The notes: generated from the sequence alone by a model not told the origin. A stretch of 23,430 nucleotides of DNA from Pseudomonadales bacterium (GCA_016763235.1 JAESUE010000407.1:1-23430); one strand, 5' to 3'; shown: positions 11,505-21,182, counted from the stretch's first letter. Numbers and translations: made by a program.

Positions 11505-11957
11505 ATGAACGCAGTACACATCAGTAACCCAGACAGGTACAACGACGACGTGGATCAACCATTTCCTCAAGTGGCCCATGCGCACACCCCCGTTACACTG
11601 TACTGCGCAGTAAACCCTGAGCAGCTATTTGAAATACAGCAAAATAATTGGCAACTCGGCTCAAACCTTCAAACACGGCTGCAGCCCTTATCGAACCAGC
11701 GCGCAGCCGAAGATATTGCAGAACATTGGCATGTGCAAAAAAGTGGTGCAGGGTTTGTTATTGCCTTTAGAGTTAAGGCTGACTTTTTACAATCTATTAA
11801 GGCAAACGAACTAATGGGAGAGCAAGGTTATGAACTGATCATTTCAGCAAAAAAAATGCATGATTTAAAAGAAAATATTATCGAATCGATATTTCTCGTT
11901 AATGCTTACTATTCGAGCCACCACCCTTCTTTCTCGGCAAAAAAAACAGCCCTTTAG
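11505..11957 (+). CDS. Small protein of unknown function (150 aa), possibly ADP-ribosyltransferase-fold-like
   Basis: I do not recognise this gene with confidence. It starts with ATG preceded by TGGAAG at a workable distance. There is no signal peptide or membrane segment. Residues 31-50 (TLYCAVNPEQLFEIQQNNWQ), 62-75 (LSNQRAAEDIAEHW), 83-98 (GFVIAFRVKADFLQSI) and 122-136 (KENIIESIFLVNAYY) follow the spacing of small single-domain proteins with an ART-like fold. In those, an N-terminal strand with Tyr/Arg is followed by a helix, a loop, an amphipathic helix and paired strands. This similarity is from memory of patterns and is not proof; an ordinary hypothetical protein is equally possible. It stands alone between a repeat-rich gap and the convergent 3' end of yhdP, 24 bp away, with no terminator visible between them. 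Confidence 0.65.
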   Translation: MNAVHISNPDRYNDDVDQPFPQVAHAHTPVTLYCAVNPEQLFEIQQNNWQLGSNLQTRLQPLSNQRAAEDIAEHWHVQKSGAGFVIAFRVKADFLQSIKANELMGEQGYELIISAKKMHDLKENIIESIFLVNAYYSSHHPSFSAKKTAL

Positions 11958-11981
11958 ATCAACAGTAAGCCAGCTAATAAA

Positions 11982-14900
11982 CTACTTGAGTCGTATCTCA
12001 GGGTTAGCCAAAGTTCCGCTAACGATGTACTTCAGACCGGCTATCTTTGCCAGTCTATCGCCGATGAGGCGATCAATAATAAACATGCCACCTCCCGCCG
12101 CAGGCCCACCCACCAGAGCGGCAATTGCGACAAGATTTTTTGTGATTTCAAGCTCGACATTCATTACCATATCAAGCGAATCGTCCACTAGGTTTACATC
12201 ACCAGATAGCGCTATTTTTGAAGAAGGGCTCTGTATTTTAAGTTTCTCAAATGCCAAGATTCCCCGATTAAAGCGCATAGGGCCTTCAATACGATTAAAG
12301 CTATGTCCTGATTTAATTAAATCGCCAAAATCCAAGCGCAGTCTTCTTCCCACCTCTGCGAAATTTAAAATCCCCAGAACTCGAAGTGCAGAGGCAGCTC
12401 CGACATCAAGAAAGCGCCCTTCTTTAATTTTTAGATTTGCATCCCCCGATACTGTTTCAAAGGAAAAGTCCAAAGGGCTATGGGGCCAGTAAAGATCAAA
12501 GTTCAACAATGAGCTATTGCTTACAATCGTCGGAGTATGGCCCCACACAGACATCAACTTTCCAATATTTTTTCCACGTGCAACACCTTTGAATTCAGTA
12601 ACACTTTGCAGCCCATCAGGACGCCATACCGCTTTTGCATCGAGAACCTGGTCTGCCAATTCCACTTTTAGATCATCAATAGAATAAAGTTCACCGCTAG
12701 GCTTGCCGGTGAATGTCCACTTCCCCAGATCCCAGCCATCCACTCGAAGGTCGGCGATTTTCACAGAAACAGCAGGAAACTCTGCAGGCGTCATATCCAA
12801 CACCGACTTTTCTACCACACCTACTTGAACAGGCTCACCAGCAGATACCGTTTTAGCATCCTCAGTAGAGTCTTCCTCTGGTATATAAAAATAATCCAGA
12901 TCTAATGCAATAGGGCTATCATCATCGGGAATTTTAAAAAGCCCCTTTACCGTTGGGCTGTCTGCGTTCACCCACCAAGATTGACCAACACGAATACTGT
13001 TGGTTTCCATGCTTTCCACCTGCAATCCAAACCCGTCGAAGTGTTCAATTTGCAGATTAATGCCCGTTATCATATCAATAAAATCAGGAGACTCTTGCTG
13101 AGCACTCGCAGGAGATGCAACGTTCTTTTTAGCTTGCTCATCCAAATCATCATATCGTTTAACAAGCAGACTGAGGTCATGCTCCCATTCATCCCAGTTG
13201 AGCCTGTTTATTTGCCCAGAAATAGAAACGCCTGCACGACCTTCAGATATTTCTCTCTCTTCACCAATAACTAGCCTCAGGGTTTCTGGCTTACTCTCAT
13301 CCATTTTGAGGTATGCATCAAAAACCTGATCCTGACGAATGTAGTAATAAAGAGACTCACCCTGACTCAACATCTGAAACAGGGTATTTCTTGCTTGGTC
13401 TTTGGATTTCCCGAAGGGTGCGGGTAAGTCCATGCTCATTCCCTCGGTATCACTGGAAATTCTGAGCAGTGTCGTAACGGCGGAGGGGTTTAGGATGCTT
13501 AACTCGCCATGGTACTCAATAAGCCCATCCATAAATGAGAGTACGGGCTGATGGCTCCAGCTGGTTAAGGTTTTTAACGTAATTTGAGAATCTAGGTCTA
13601 GGCGAAATAATGTGCCATCACTTGAATCAAATTTGGGTAAATTAATCTCGGCAGGATAACCAAAAAGGCTTGCGTGCATGGTATTACTATACAATCCATC
13701 CGCGTTGTTATACCGCAGTTGTCCGTTTAAATCAGAAAAAACCAAATCAAATTCTGGTAAAGAAAGTTTTGCTTTTTGGAAGTCTGCGACAACATCAAGC
13801 GCCATTTCTTTGTCGCTTTTTGCTAGTGGAATGCTCAGCAACATTTTCCCGCTTACACCGCCAGAGCCTTGCCATGTTTTCGCACTGCCCCCCACAACAT
13901 CCTTAAGCGGTGTTTCATTTAACAATCGAAGCGCATCCTGCACGGGGCTTTCATAAGAAGCATCCAGACTCACATGCACCATGGGTAGTTTGGAATTTTT
14001 CCCTACAAATCCATAAGGAATTTTCACATTTGAATCCCAAATCTTCCCTTCCTCAACAACAAATGAGACGTTACTTTCATCAATAAAAAGGGAGCCCTTC
14101 GCCTGGGAGAGTAAAGGCCACTCACCAGGAAGATAATCGACTGTCGCATTATTGAATTTTAAAAGCGTTTGTAAGGTATGTTGAGAAAGTGGGTTTCTCC
14201 AATTTAAAGAACCATGATAAAGCAAGCGACCATTTAACTGCCCACCAAGCAAGCCTGTATCGAGCCACTGCAAAACATCATTCGGAAGGGAAGGAGGAAG
14301 GTAGAGGGAAAGTGACTGGCCAACGATATTATCGAAGCGAGCAGTAATATAAAGCTCTGCATCGCTACCTTGTGTTTTTTCTAACTCGATTAGCTTAGCG
14401 TTCTCTTTCTCCCCTGACCCACCTTGCCCTTGTTCGGCATCTGTTTGATTTTGAGCCATGCCTTTTTTACGAAGAGGAACCTTAACACCAAGAACAAACT
14501 CTCCTTGCACATCTGCATTAGAGACGATTAAATGAGCACTTTGCACCTGAATATTGTTTTCTTTAGTCTGCCATGCAACAGGGCCTCGCAATGTCTCTAC
14601 AAGTAGCGGCTGCCGAAAATAATGTGGTGACGCCAAGCCTAGCTGTTCACTTTCTATTTGAATAATACCTGAAGCCGGCTTTAACTGAATCTGACCACTC
14701 AAATTATTTACTGCAGGGATATATTTCCATTGTTTGCAATAAATAGAATCTAAATCAGCACTGAGGTCAAAAATTTCTTCCGACTCTTTTTCTAAATGTA
14801 TTGTCGTATTTCGGAAGCGTCCCTTTAATGCCAACTCGCCAAGCATCTCCTGCATGGAGGTTTTTAAAATACCCGTTTGAAGCAACAATGTGCTCAATGA

Positions 14901-15971
14901 AGCCAGTTCTCCCTCCTCGATTTGTACATCAGCAGTACCTGCCTCCGAGTTAAGGTTTAGCTTAATACCACTTGCTGGCCAAACGGCTTTCCCGACATTA
15001 AAACTAAAATCTTGAAGCTGGAGCTGCACATTGTCGTTGCCATCCATATCAAGTTGGAATTGGCTATTAAGTTGTGAGAGAGAGACTAGGGCATCCTCAC
15101 CTTTATAATTAAATTCCAGCAGCTCATTTTCAAAAAAACCACGCAAACTACTTAACTTGCCTTGTTCCCACCTACCCCAGATTTCGGTGCCAGCACGCCA
15201 CTGGGTTAATCCAATGGCGCTACGTTTGGAAATATTTTCCAACAGACTTTTTGGTAACCACCGCAACAAGTCTCCCTTGCCGATACGGAGGTAAACGTCC
15301 ATATCATTTGTTTTCCACTCAAGTGGATTGCCGTTAATTTCTGTTACCAAGCGAAACGCTTGACCACTCATCTCGGTACTCGCAGCCAAGTGATAAAAGC
15401 CAGCAAAGCGCTTTAAAGCGAGATCTAAATCAGAAATAACAAGAGTGTTACCGTCTTCCAGATTTACCGTGATTGTTGAATCGTGAAGCATGAGTAAATC
15501 TTGACGAAGAATCATAGGAAGAAGATCAAGTTCACCTTGCCCCCCTGAGCGTTTTTTATCGAAACCAAACACGCTATATTCGCCTTGAGCATTACGCTCA
15601 AGGCTAACGTCGAGCCCATGAACACTTAGTTTCACTAAGCGAGGCTCGCCAACTAAGAGACTGGCTAGAACATCTACTTCGAAAACAACTTTTGTCGCGC
15701 TAATGACAGGGCTGTTTTTGGACGAATTTTGATAAAGGCCAACACGAACTAGCTCAATGACTGGCGTAAAATATGCCCATCGTCCAGAAAGCTGAGCGAT
15801 CTCAGAATGCATACCGGTGCGCTGGTTTATCAGCTCAACGACATCTGCGCGGTATAGGTGGACACTATTCGCTAGATATCGACCCAACATCACATAACTG
15901 CTCACCACAAGTATGATCATGGCAACAACGATCCATAACCGGTCTGAGCAATAGTCGATGACTCGATGCAT
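11982..15971 (-). CDS. yhdP: YhdP family AsmA-like envelope protein (phospholipid transport)
   Basis: YhdP is a very large inner-membrane-anchored periplasmic protein of the AsmA-like group. In E. coli, with TamB and YdbH, it moves phospholipids to the outer membrane. One membrane helix is near residues 11-33 (LWIVVAMIILVVSSYVMLG), followed by the family opening HLYRADVVELINQRTG and LSGRWAYFTPVIEL. The long middle is a repetitive beta-rich region typical of these bridge-like proteins. The C-terminal AsmA-like region includes DLYWPHSPLDFSFETVSGD, LRVLGILNFAEVGRRLRLDF and AALVGGPAAGGGMFIIDRL. The length of 1329 residues is near the usual 1270. It starts at ATG, 55 bp after rng, and is the last gene of the mre-maf-rng-yhdP cluster here. 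The tldD gene that often follows is absent. Confidence 0.93.
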   Translation of the reverse strand: MHRVIDYCSDRLWIVVAMIILVVSSYVMLGRYLANSVHLYRADVVELINQRTGMHSEIAQLSGRWAYFTPVIELVRVGLYQNSSKNSPVISATKVVFEVDVLASLLVGEPRLVKLSVHGLDVSLERNAQGEYSVFGFDKKRSGGQGELDLLPMILRQDLLMLHDSTITVNLEDGNTLVISDLDLALKRFAGFYHLAASTEMSGQAFRLVTEINGNPLEWKTNDMDVYLRIGKGDLLRWLPKSLLENISKRSAIGLTQWRAGTEIWGRWEQGKLSSLRGFFENELLEFNYKGEDALVSLSQLNSQFQLDMDGNDNVQLQLQDFSFNVGKAVWPASGIKLNLNSEAGTADVQIEEGELASLSTLLLQTGILKTSMQEMLGELALKGRFRNTTIHLEKESEEIFDLSADLDSIYCKQWKYIPAVNNLSGQIQLKPASGIIQIESEQLGLASPHYFRQPLLVETLRGPVAWQTKENNIQVQSAHLIVSNADVQGEFVLGVKVPLRKKGMAQNQTDAEQGQGGSGEKENAKLIELEKTQGSDAELYITARFDNIVGQSLSLYLPPSLPNDVLQWLDTGLLGGQLNGRLLYHGSLNWRNPLSQHTLQTLLKFNNATVDYLPGEWPLLSQAKGSLFIDESNVSFVVEEGKIWDSNVKIPYGFVGKNSKLPMVHVSLDASYESPVQDALRLLNETPLKDVVGGSAKTWQGSGGVSGKMLLSIPLAKSDKEMALDVVADFQKAKLSLPEFDLVFSDLNGQLRYNNADGLYSNTMHASLFGYPAEINLPKFDSSDGTLFRLDLDSQITLKTLTSWSHQPVLSFMDGLIEYHGELSILNPSAVTTLLRISSDTEGMSMDLPAPFGKSKDQARNTLFQMLSQGESLYYYIRQDQVFDAYLKMDESKPETLRLVIGEEREISEGRAGVSISGQINRLNWDEWEHDLSLLVKRYDDLDEQAKKNVASPASAQQESPDFIDMITGINLQIEHFDGFGLQVESMETNSIRVGQSWWVNADSPTVKGLFKIPDDDSPIALDLDYFYIPEEDSTEDAKTVSAGEPVQVGVVEKSVLDMTPAEFPAVSVKIADLRVDGWDLGKWTFTGKPSGELYSIDDLKVELADQVLDAKAVWRPDGLQSVTEFKGVARGKNIGKLMSVWGHTPTIVSNSSLLNFDLYWPHSPLDFSFETVSGDANLKIKEGRFLDVGAASALRVLGILNFAEVGRRLRLDFGDLIKSGHSFNRIEGPMRFNRGILAFEKLKIQSPSSKIALSGDVNLVDDSLDMVMNVELEITKNLVAIAALVGGPAAGGGMFIIDRLIGDRLAKIAGLKYIVSGTLANPEIRLK

Positions 15972-16026
15972 GATTTAGTAATTCAACCCAGTTTTGTTTT
16001 GGAACGACGGTATAGTTAACATCTGA

Positions 16027-17502
16027 TTAAAGTAGCACCACATCAAACGTTTCCTGCTGATACATGCTTTCAACTTGGAAGGTAATATTGCATCCATAGT
16101 ATTCAGCCAGGTCTGCCACATGAGCAGATTCTTCATCAAGCAATCTGTCGATAACGGCCTGTGAGGCAATGACCATAAAGGTTTTTGCCTCATAGAAATG
16201 TGCCACGCGACGAATTTCTCTGAAAATTTCATAACAAATAGTGGTGGCTGTTTTTAAAGAGCCTCGACCCACGCACACAGGACACGGTTCACATAATACA
16301 TGCTCTAGGCTTTCCGATGTTCTTTTACGGGTCATTTCCACCAGGCCGAGATCTGAAACTCCGGTAATATTGGTCTTGGCGTAATCCCGTTCGAGCATTT
16401 TTTCAAACGTGCGTAGCACTTGGCGACGGTGTTCCTCTTCTTCCATGTCGATAAAATCGACAATAATAATACCACCAAGGTTCCTTAATCGGAGCTGCCG
16501 CGAGATGGCATGAGCAGCTTCAAGGTTTGTTTTATAAATGGTTTCTTCAAGATTACGATGCCCCACATAAGTGCCGGTATTCACATCAACGGTCGTCATT
16601 GCTTCCGTCTGATCTATAACCAGGTGCCCCCCTGATTTCAAACCGACATTTCGATGCAAGGCCTTTTCCAGTTCATCCTCAACACCATAAAGGTCGAAGA
16701 TGGGGCGATCGCCCACGTAATTTTCAATATGTGATTCCATGCTGGGAACAAACTGCCTGACGAAATTTATCACCATTTGATAAGCGTCTTCAGAATCAAT
16801 TCGAACCTGGTTGATATGCCCTTCGGTAAGGTCGCGAACCGTTCGCATTAAAAGGGGCAAACCTTCGTAAACAACCGATGTTACGGGCACGCTACCTATC
16901 TGCACTTCAGCAAAGCCCCATACCTTCAATAGGAACTCTATATCTTTGAGAATATCTTCTGCACTGACGCCATCTGCCGCTGTGCGCAATATAAAACCGC
17001 CCGTGACATCTGGATTATCCCCCATGAACTCGCTCACGATGGCTCGCAGGCGCTCTCGTTCTTCCTCTTCATCAATACGCTGAGAAATGCCAACGTGATC
17101 ACTGTATGGCATATAAACGAGATAACGAGATGGAATGGACAGGTGTGTCGTTAAACGTGCACCTTTACTACCAATCATATCCTTGGTGACCTGTACAACC
17201 AGGCTTTGACCATCGCGGACTAATTCGCTGATACTTAATTGATGGCTATCATCACCCGCATCACCCCCCGTTTTAATCGGTAGAATTTCCTTGGCGTGGA
17301 TAAATGCGGCACGTTCGAGGCCAATATCAACAAAAGCAGCCTGCATACCCGGTAACACGCGCACGACCTTGCCTTTATAGATATTCCCCACCAGAATTTT
17401 ACTATCATCCCGCTCAATCCGAATTTCCTGCAGAACACCATTTTCAAGCAATGCGACGCGGGTTTCGACGTTAGAAACGTTTATCAGGAATTCTTCACTC
17501 AT
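16027..17502 (-). CDS. rng: Ribonuclease G
   Basis: RNase G is a 5'-end-dependent endoribonuclease of the RNase E/G family that matures 16S rRNA and degrades some mRNAs. The N-terminus EEFLINVSNVETRVALLENG is typical. The S1 RNA-binding domain occupies about residues 35-125 (GNIYKGKVVRVLPGMQAAFV). The DNase I-like catalytic domain shows D306 in TTVDVNTG and D349 in IIIVDFIDM, matching the metal-binding aspartates 303 and 346 of RNase E. The zinc-link motif CEPCPVCVGRG follows. The length, 491 residues, is normal for RNase G, and there is no RNase E-like C-terminal scaffold. The gap to maf upstream, 145 bp, contains repeat copy E. Confidence 0.96.
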   Translation of the reverse strand: MSEEFLINVSNVETRVALLENGVLQEIRIERDDSKILVGNIYKGKVVRVLPGMQAAFVDIGLERAAFIHAKEILPIKTGGDAGDDSHQLSISELVRDGQSLVVQVTKDMIGSKGARLTTHLSIPSRYLVYMPYSDHVGISQRIDEEEERERLRAIVSEFMGDNPDVTGGFILRTAADGVSAEDILKDIEFLLKVWGFAEVQIGSVPVTSVVYEGLPLLMRTVRDLTEGHINQVRIDSEDAYQMVINFVRQFVPSMESHIENYVGDRPIFDLYGVEDELEKALHRNVGLKSGGHLVIDQTEAMTTVDVNTGTYVGHRNLEETIYKTNLEAAHAISRQLRLRNLGGIIIVDFIDMEEEEHRRQVLRTFEKMLERDYAKTNITGVSDLGLVEMTRKRTSESLEHVLCEPCPVCVGRGSLKTATTICYEIFREIRRVAHFYEAKTFMVIASQAVIDRLLDEESAHVADLAEYYGCNITFQVESMYQQETFDVVLL

Positions 17503-17566
17503 TTCTTACTTTTGCCCTTTCATCTGGAAAATTCTTTACTTCTATTTAGTAAACTCTGTAACGTTT

Positions 17567-17634
17567 GTAACACCTCAGCGAACGCTGTAACTGTTCAGGT
17601 TGCGTTAAAATTTGAGCGTGAGCTGAATAGTTAC
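17567..17634 (+). repeat. Dispersed 68-bp palindromic element, copy E (full length, best reference copy)
   Basis: It starts GTAACACCTCAGCGAACGC, continues TGTAACTGTTCAGGTTGCG, has the AT centre TTAAAATTTGAG, and ends GTGAGCTGAATAGTTAC. The first 19 bases and the reverse complement of the last 19 agree at 14 positions. A perfect small palindrome, CAGCGAACGCTG, lies in the left arm. It sits in the rng-maf gap. Just before it, AAACTCTGTAAC (17551-17562) looks like a fragment of another copy. Confidence 0.88.
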
Positions 17635-17647
17635 TAATACTTTTTTA

Positions 17648-18238
17648 TTAATCGGATGCCAATGTTGGCACCCCGAATTCACGCAAAAGGCTTGCCGTTT
17701 CCATTAGTGGCAAGCCCACTATAGCACTGTAGCTTCCTTCTATTTTTTCCACAAATATGGCACCTACTCCCTGCACAGCATACGCCCCAGCCTTATCCAT
17801 CGGCTCGCCTGTTTTTGCATAAGCACGCGCTTCCTCAGGGAGGATGTTTCTAAACGTCACCTTTGAGCATACGCATAGCGTCTTTTCATTACTTGGCGTT
17901 ACAACGGTAACGGCAGTCATTACCTGATGCGTGTGACCGGAAAGTGCCATCAGCATCGTAAATGCCTCTTCATTATCTTTGGGCTTCCCAAATACACGAC
18001 CATCTAAAACGACAATGGTATCCGCCCCTAAAACCGGTTTTAGCTGCGCTTCCGGCAACATATCTCGCCCCGCCTCAGCCTTAAGCTTAGCTAAACGTTT
18101 CACAAAATTAACGGGAGATTCATCCGCATTCTTGGTTTCATCAACGGAAGGTAATATCTGCTGATACTGCAGGCCAATTTGTGAAAGCAACTCCATACGC
18201 CTAGGAGAGCCTGATGCAAGATAAAACGAATAAGACAT
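17648..18238 (-). CDS. maf: Maf family nucleotide pyrophosphatase (YhdE-type, dTTP/UTP)
   Basis: Maf proteins hydrolyse nucleoside triphosphates, including modified ones, to monophosphates; the YhdE branch prefers dTTP and UTP. The protein opens YSFYLASGSPRRMELLSQIG with the SGSPRR phosphate-binding motif. VDET, LGADTIVVLDGRVFGKP and DKAGAYAVQGVGAIFVEKI follow, the last being typical of the YhdE branch. From the ATG at 18238 it has 196 residues, the normal size. A GGGG sits about 5 bases upstream. The longer frame from GTG 18262 would begin inside repeat copy F and adds residues absent from the family, so I reject it. It lies between mreD and rng, as in many gammaproteobacteria, with repeats on both sides. 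Confidence 0.93.
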   Translation of the reverse strand: MSYSFYLASGSPRRMELLSQIGLQYQQILPSVDETKNADESPVNFVKRLAKLKAEAGRDMLPEAQLKPVLGADTIVVLDGRVFGKPKDNEEAFTMLMALSGHTHQVMTAVTVVTPSNEKTLCVCSKVTFRNILPEEARAYAKTGEPMDKAGAYAVQGVGAIFVEKIEGSYSAIVGLPLMETASLLREFGVPTLASD

Positions 18239-18260
18239 AGCTACCCCAAAGAATATGACC

Positions 18261-18307
18261 ACTATTCAGCGCAACCTGAACAGCAACAGGGTTCGCTGAA
18301 GTGTTAC
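18261..18307 (-). repeat. Dispersed palindromic element, copy F (central deletion, inverted)
   Basis: Read on the minus strand it starts GTAACACTTCAGCGAAC, has CTGTTCAGGTTGCG, and then jumps directly to CTGAATAGT. About 18 bases spanning the AT centre and the right inner arm are missing relative to copy E. Like copy E it has CAGGTTGCG where copies C and D1 have CAGATTGCG, so E and F may be closest relatives. It lies in the gap between mreD and maf. Confidence 0.8.
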
Positions 18308-18334
18308 CTAATTTGTAAACCCGCTGCACTGATG

Positions 18335-18350
18335 CCTATATTTTTATAGG
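18335..18350. other. Short AT-rich perfect hairpin in mreD-maf gap
   Basis: CCTATA, a four-base T loop, then TATAGG form a perfect 6-bp stem. It lies 16 bases past the mreD stop on the minus strand. No T-run follows on that strand, so it is a weak candidate for a transcript-end or processing signal and not a called terminator. Confidence 0.35.
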
Positions 18351-18366
18351 ACTAACATGGGCGTTA

Positions 18367-18855
18367 CTATCTAACATGAAAGTAGCGCTGAAAAAATCGC
18401 AACATGGCAACGACCCAAGGCCAAAGAAATGCACTAATCAAACAGGGAGCCCAATACAGCAAACCATTTTCTACTTGTGAAATGGAAGACTGAATCATCC
18501 GAATAAGCAGCAGGTTTATTCCCACTAGCAGCAACACCAACAAGGATTGCTGCCAAAGTGGAAACGCGCGCACCCGTCGGTGTAAATAGCCGGCAAGGTA
18601 AGCCACAATTGTAAGGGATAAAGCATGTTGTCCCAGCGTTACACCTTCCAGCACATCCAATGACAAACCTGCAAACCATCCTGAAACCACGCCCACGCGA
18701 CCCGGTAAGGCAAAAGCCCAATAGATCAACACGAGAGCCACCCACTCAGGTCGCCAGCTTTCAGCCCAAACCGGAAGTGGCAATATAGATAAGTAAAAAG
18801 CAGCGACAAAGCTCAAAACAATCACCCAGCCGCCCTGTGCGCGCATATTACTCAT
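18367..18855 (-). CDS. mreD: Rod shape-determining protein MreD
   Basis: MreD is the integral membrane partner of MreB and MreC in the elongasome that directs side-wall peptidoglycan synthesis. The protein is almost entirely hydrophobic, with about five membrane segments (WVIVLSFVAAFYLSILPLP first). The typical signature RPEWVALVLIYWAFALP is present, along with GVVSGWFAGLSLDVLEGVTLGQHAL. From the ATG at 18855 it has 162 residues, the normal size. That start overlaps the mreC stop by 8 bases and has GGGGA about 8 bases before it. ATG 18864, TTG 18870 and ATG 18846 are less likely alternatives. The overlap implies coupled translation with mreC. Confidence 0.93.
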   Translation of the reverse strand: MSNMRAQGGWVIVLSFVAAFYLSILPLPVWAESWRPEWVALVLIYWAFALPGRVGVVSGWFAGLSLDVLEGVTLGQHALSLTIVAYLAGYLHRRVRAFPLWQQSLLVLLLVGINLLLIRMIQSSISQVENGLLYWAPCLISAFLWPWVVAMLRFFQRYFHVR

Positions 18856-19684
18856 CGGGTTCATCCCCAAACTGATGAACCAACAACACGTGCCGACTTC
18901 GATCTAATCGTGCAGTAGGCTTCGCCTCAATCACAGCAAAGGGTAACCCTGGGTGGTGCTCTACACTGCTTACTATCGCGACAGGATAGCCTTCTGGAAA
19001 CCGTCCTCCCAAACCAGAACTAACCAGTAGATCGCCTTCTTCAATATCGGCCGTATCCGGGACATGGGTGAGCACCAGTTTATCCAAACTGCCCGACCCG
19101 ACCGCAATGGCCCGCATACCGTTTCGGTTCACTTGCACTGGAATGGCGTGAGTGGAATCAGTGATCAAAATAACGCGGCTCGTAAAGGGGCCTACCTCTA
19201 TCACTTGCCCCATTAAGCCTTCTGCATCCAGCACTGGCATACCTTTGCTAACATCCCGGTGTTTACCATGATTAATAATGATTTCATGCCGCGCGGGATC
19301 CGGGTCAACGCCAATGATTTCAGCCACTCGTACGCTTTCATCAAGTAAATCGGAGGAGTTGAGCAGCTCTCGCAAGCGTACATTTTCCGCCGACATTGCC
19401 GCCAGTTTTTGTACTCGCCGCTGAAGCAGCAAGACCTGCTGTTTAAGGCGCTGATTGTCTTCCGACAGCATGTCATTGCTTGCAATGCTCTGAAAAATTG
19501 CGTAAGAAACTCTAGAAGGAATATCGCTCGCGATATAGAAGGGAGTGGCAAAATAGGCCAGGCCATATCGTAATGGAACCAGCCTATCGGTTTTCTGATC
19601 GATGCTGATAAAGAAGAGGGAGATAAAAACAGTCAATAAAACACGGAATTTACTCGCAGGCCCTTTGGAAAATAAGGTGTTAAT
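18848..19684 (-). CDS. mreC: Rod shape-determining protein MreC (probable ATT start)
   Basis: MreC is a bitopic periplasmic protein of the elongasome that activates PBP2-RodA. The conserved N-terminus is readable only upstream of the first standard start codon: NTLFSKGPASKFRVLL, the family pattern LFxKGPSxxxRxxL, lies before the TTG at 19636. An in-frame TAA at 19697-19699 closes the frame, and no ATG, GTG or TTG lies between. The only near-cognate codon is ATT at 19684, four bases after AGGGGG. From ATT the protein has 278 residues: a short cytoplasmic tail, one membrane helix (about 14-28), a coiled coil (about 66-108, NDMLSEDNQRLKQQVLLLQR onward) and the beta-domain pair. From TTG it would have 262 residues and lack the tail and part of the helix. 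The family assignment is firm; the start is inferred. Confidence 0.92.
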   Translation of the reverse strand: MNTLFSKGPASKFRVLLTVFISLFFISIDQKTDRLVPLRYGLAYFATPFYIASDIPSRVSYAIFQSIASNDMLSEDNQRLKQQVLLLQRRVQKLAAMSAENVRLRELLNSSDLLDESVRVAEIIGVDPDPARHEIIINHGKHRDVSKGMPVLDAEGLMGQVIEVGPFTSRVILITDSTHAIPVQVNRNGMRAIAVGSGSLDKLVLTHVPDTADIEEGDLLVSSGLGGRFPEGYPVAIVSSVEHHPGLPFAVIEAKPTARLDRSRHVLLVHQFGDEPDE

Positions 19685-19688
19685 AAGG

Positions 19689-19694
19689 CCCCCT
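19689..19694 (-). promoter_or_regulatory. Ribosome binding site of mreC
   Basis: AGGGGG on the minus strand ends four bases before the ATT codon at 19684 and about 52 bases before the TTG at 19636. It is the only strong Shine-Dalgarno-like sequence in this leader, which favours the ATT start. Confidence 0.6.
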
Positions 19695-19698
19695 GCTT

Positions 19699-19729
19699 AA
19701 CAGCTTGCGTAACTGCTCGCACAGCTGTT
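19699..19729 (-). promoter_or_regulatory. Hairpin just upstream of the mreC ribosome binding site
   Basis: AACAGCT (19699-19705) pairs with AGCTGTT (19723-19729). The stem continues as TGCG (19706-19709) with CGCA (19718-19721), leaving one bulged base and an 8-base loop. There is no T-run, so it is not a classical terminator. Its position, four bases from the Shine-Dalgarno, suggests an effect on mreC translation or on processing of the mreB-mreC transcript. This role is inferred. Confidence 0.45.
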
Positions 19730-19821
19730 TTCGCCAATATACATTTTAAGGGGGGCTGTTGCCGGCCCATAGTATGCATCAGGGTGAAGCAAGCCTGCAA
19801 AGCAAGGAAGTTTAGCGGTCA

Positions 19822-21182
<1,361 letters not shown>

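Noticed and set aside
11902..12492. A 196-codon open frame on the plus strand
   Set aside because: It lies antisense to the conserved C-terminal region of yhdP and has no recognisable family pattern; best read as a shadow.
18335..18350. Rho-independent terminator after mreD
   Set aside because: The stem is AT-only apart from two pairs and has no T-run on the minus strand.
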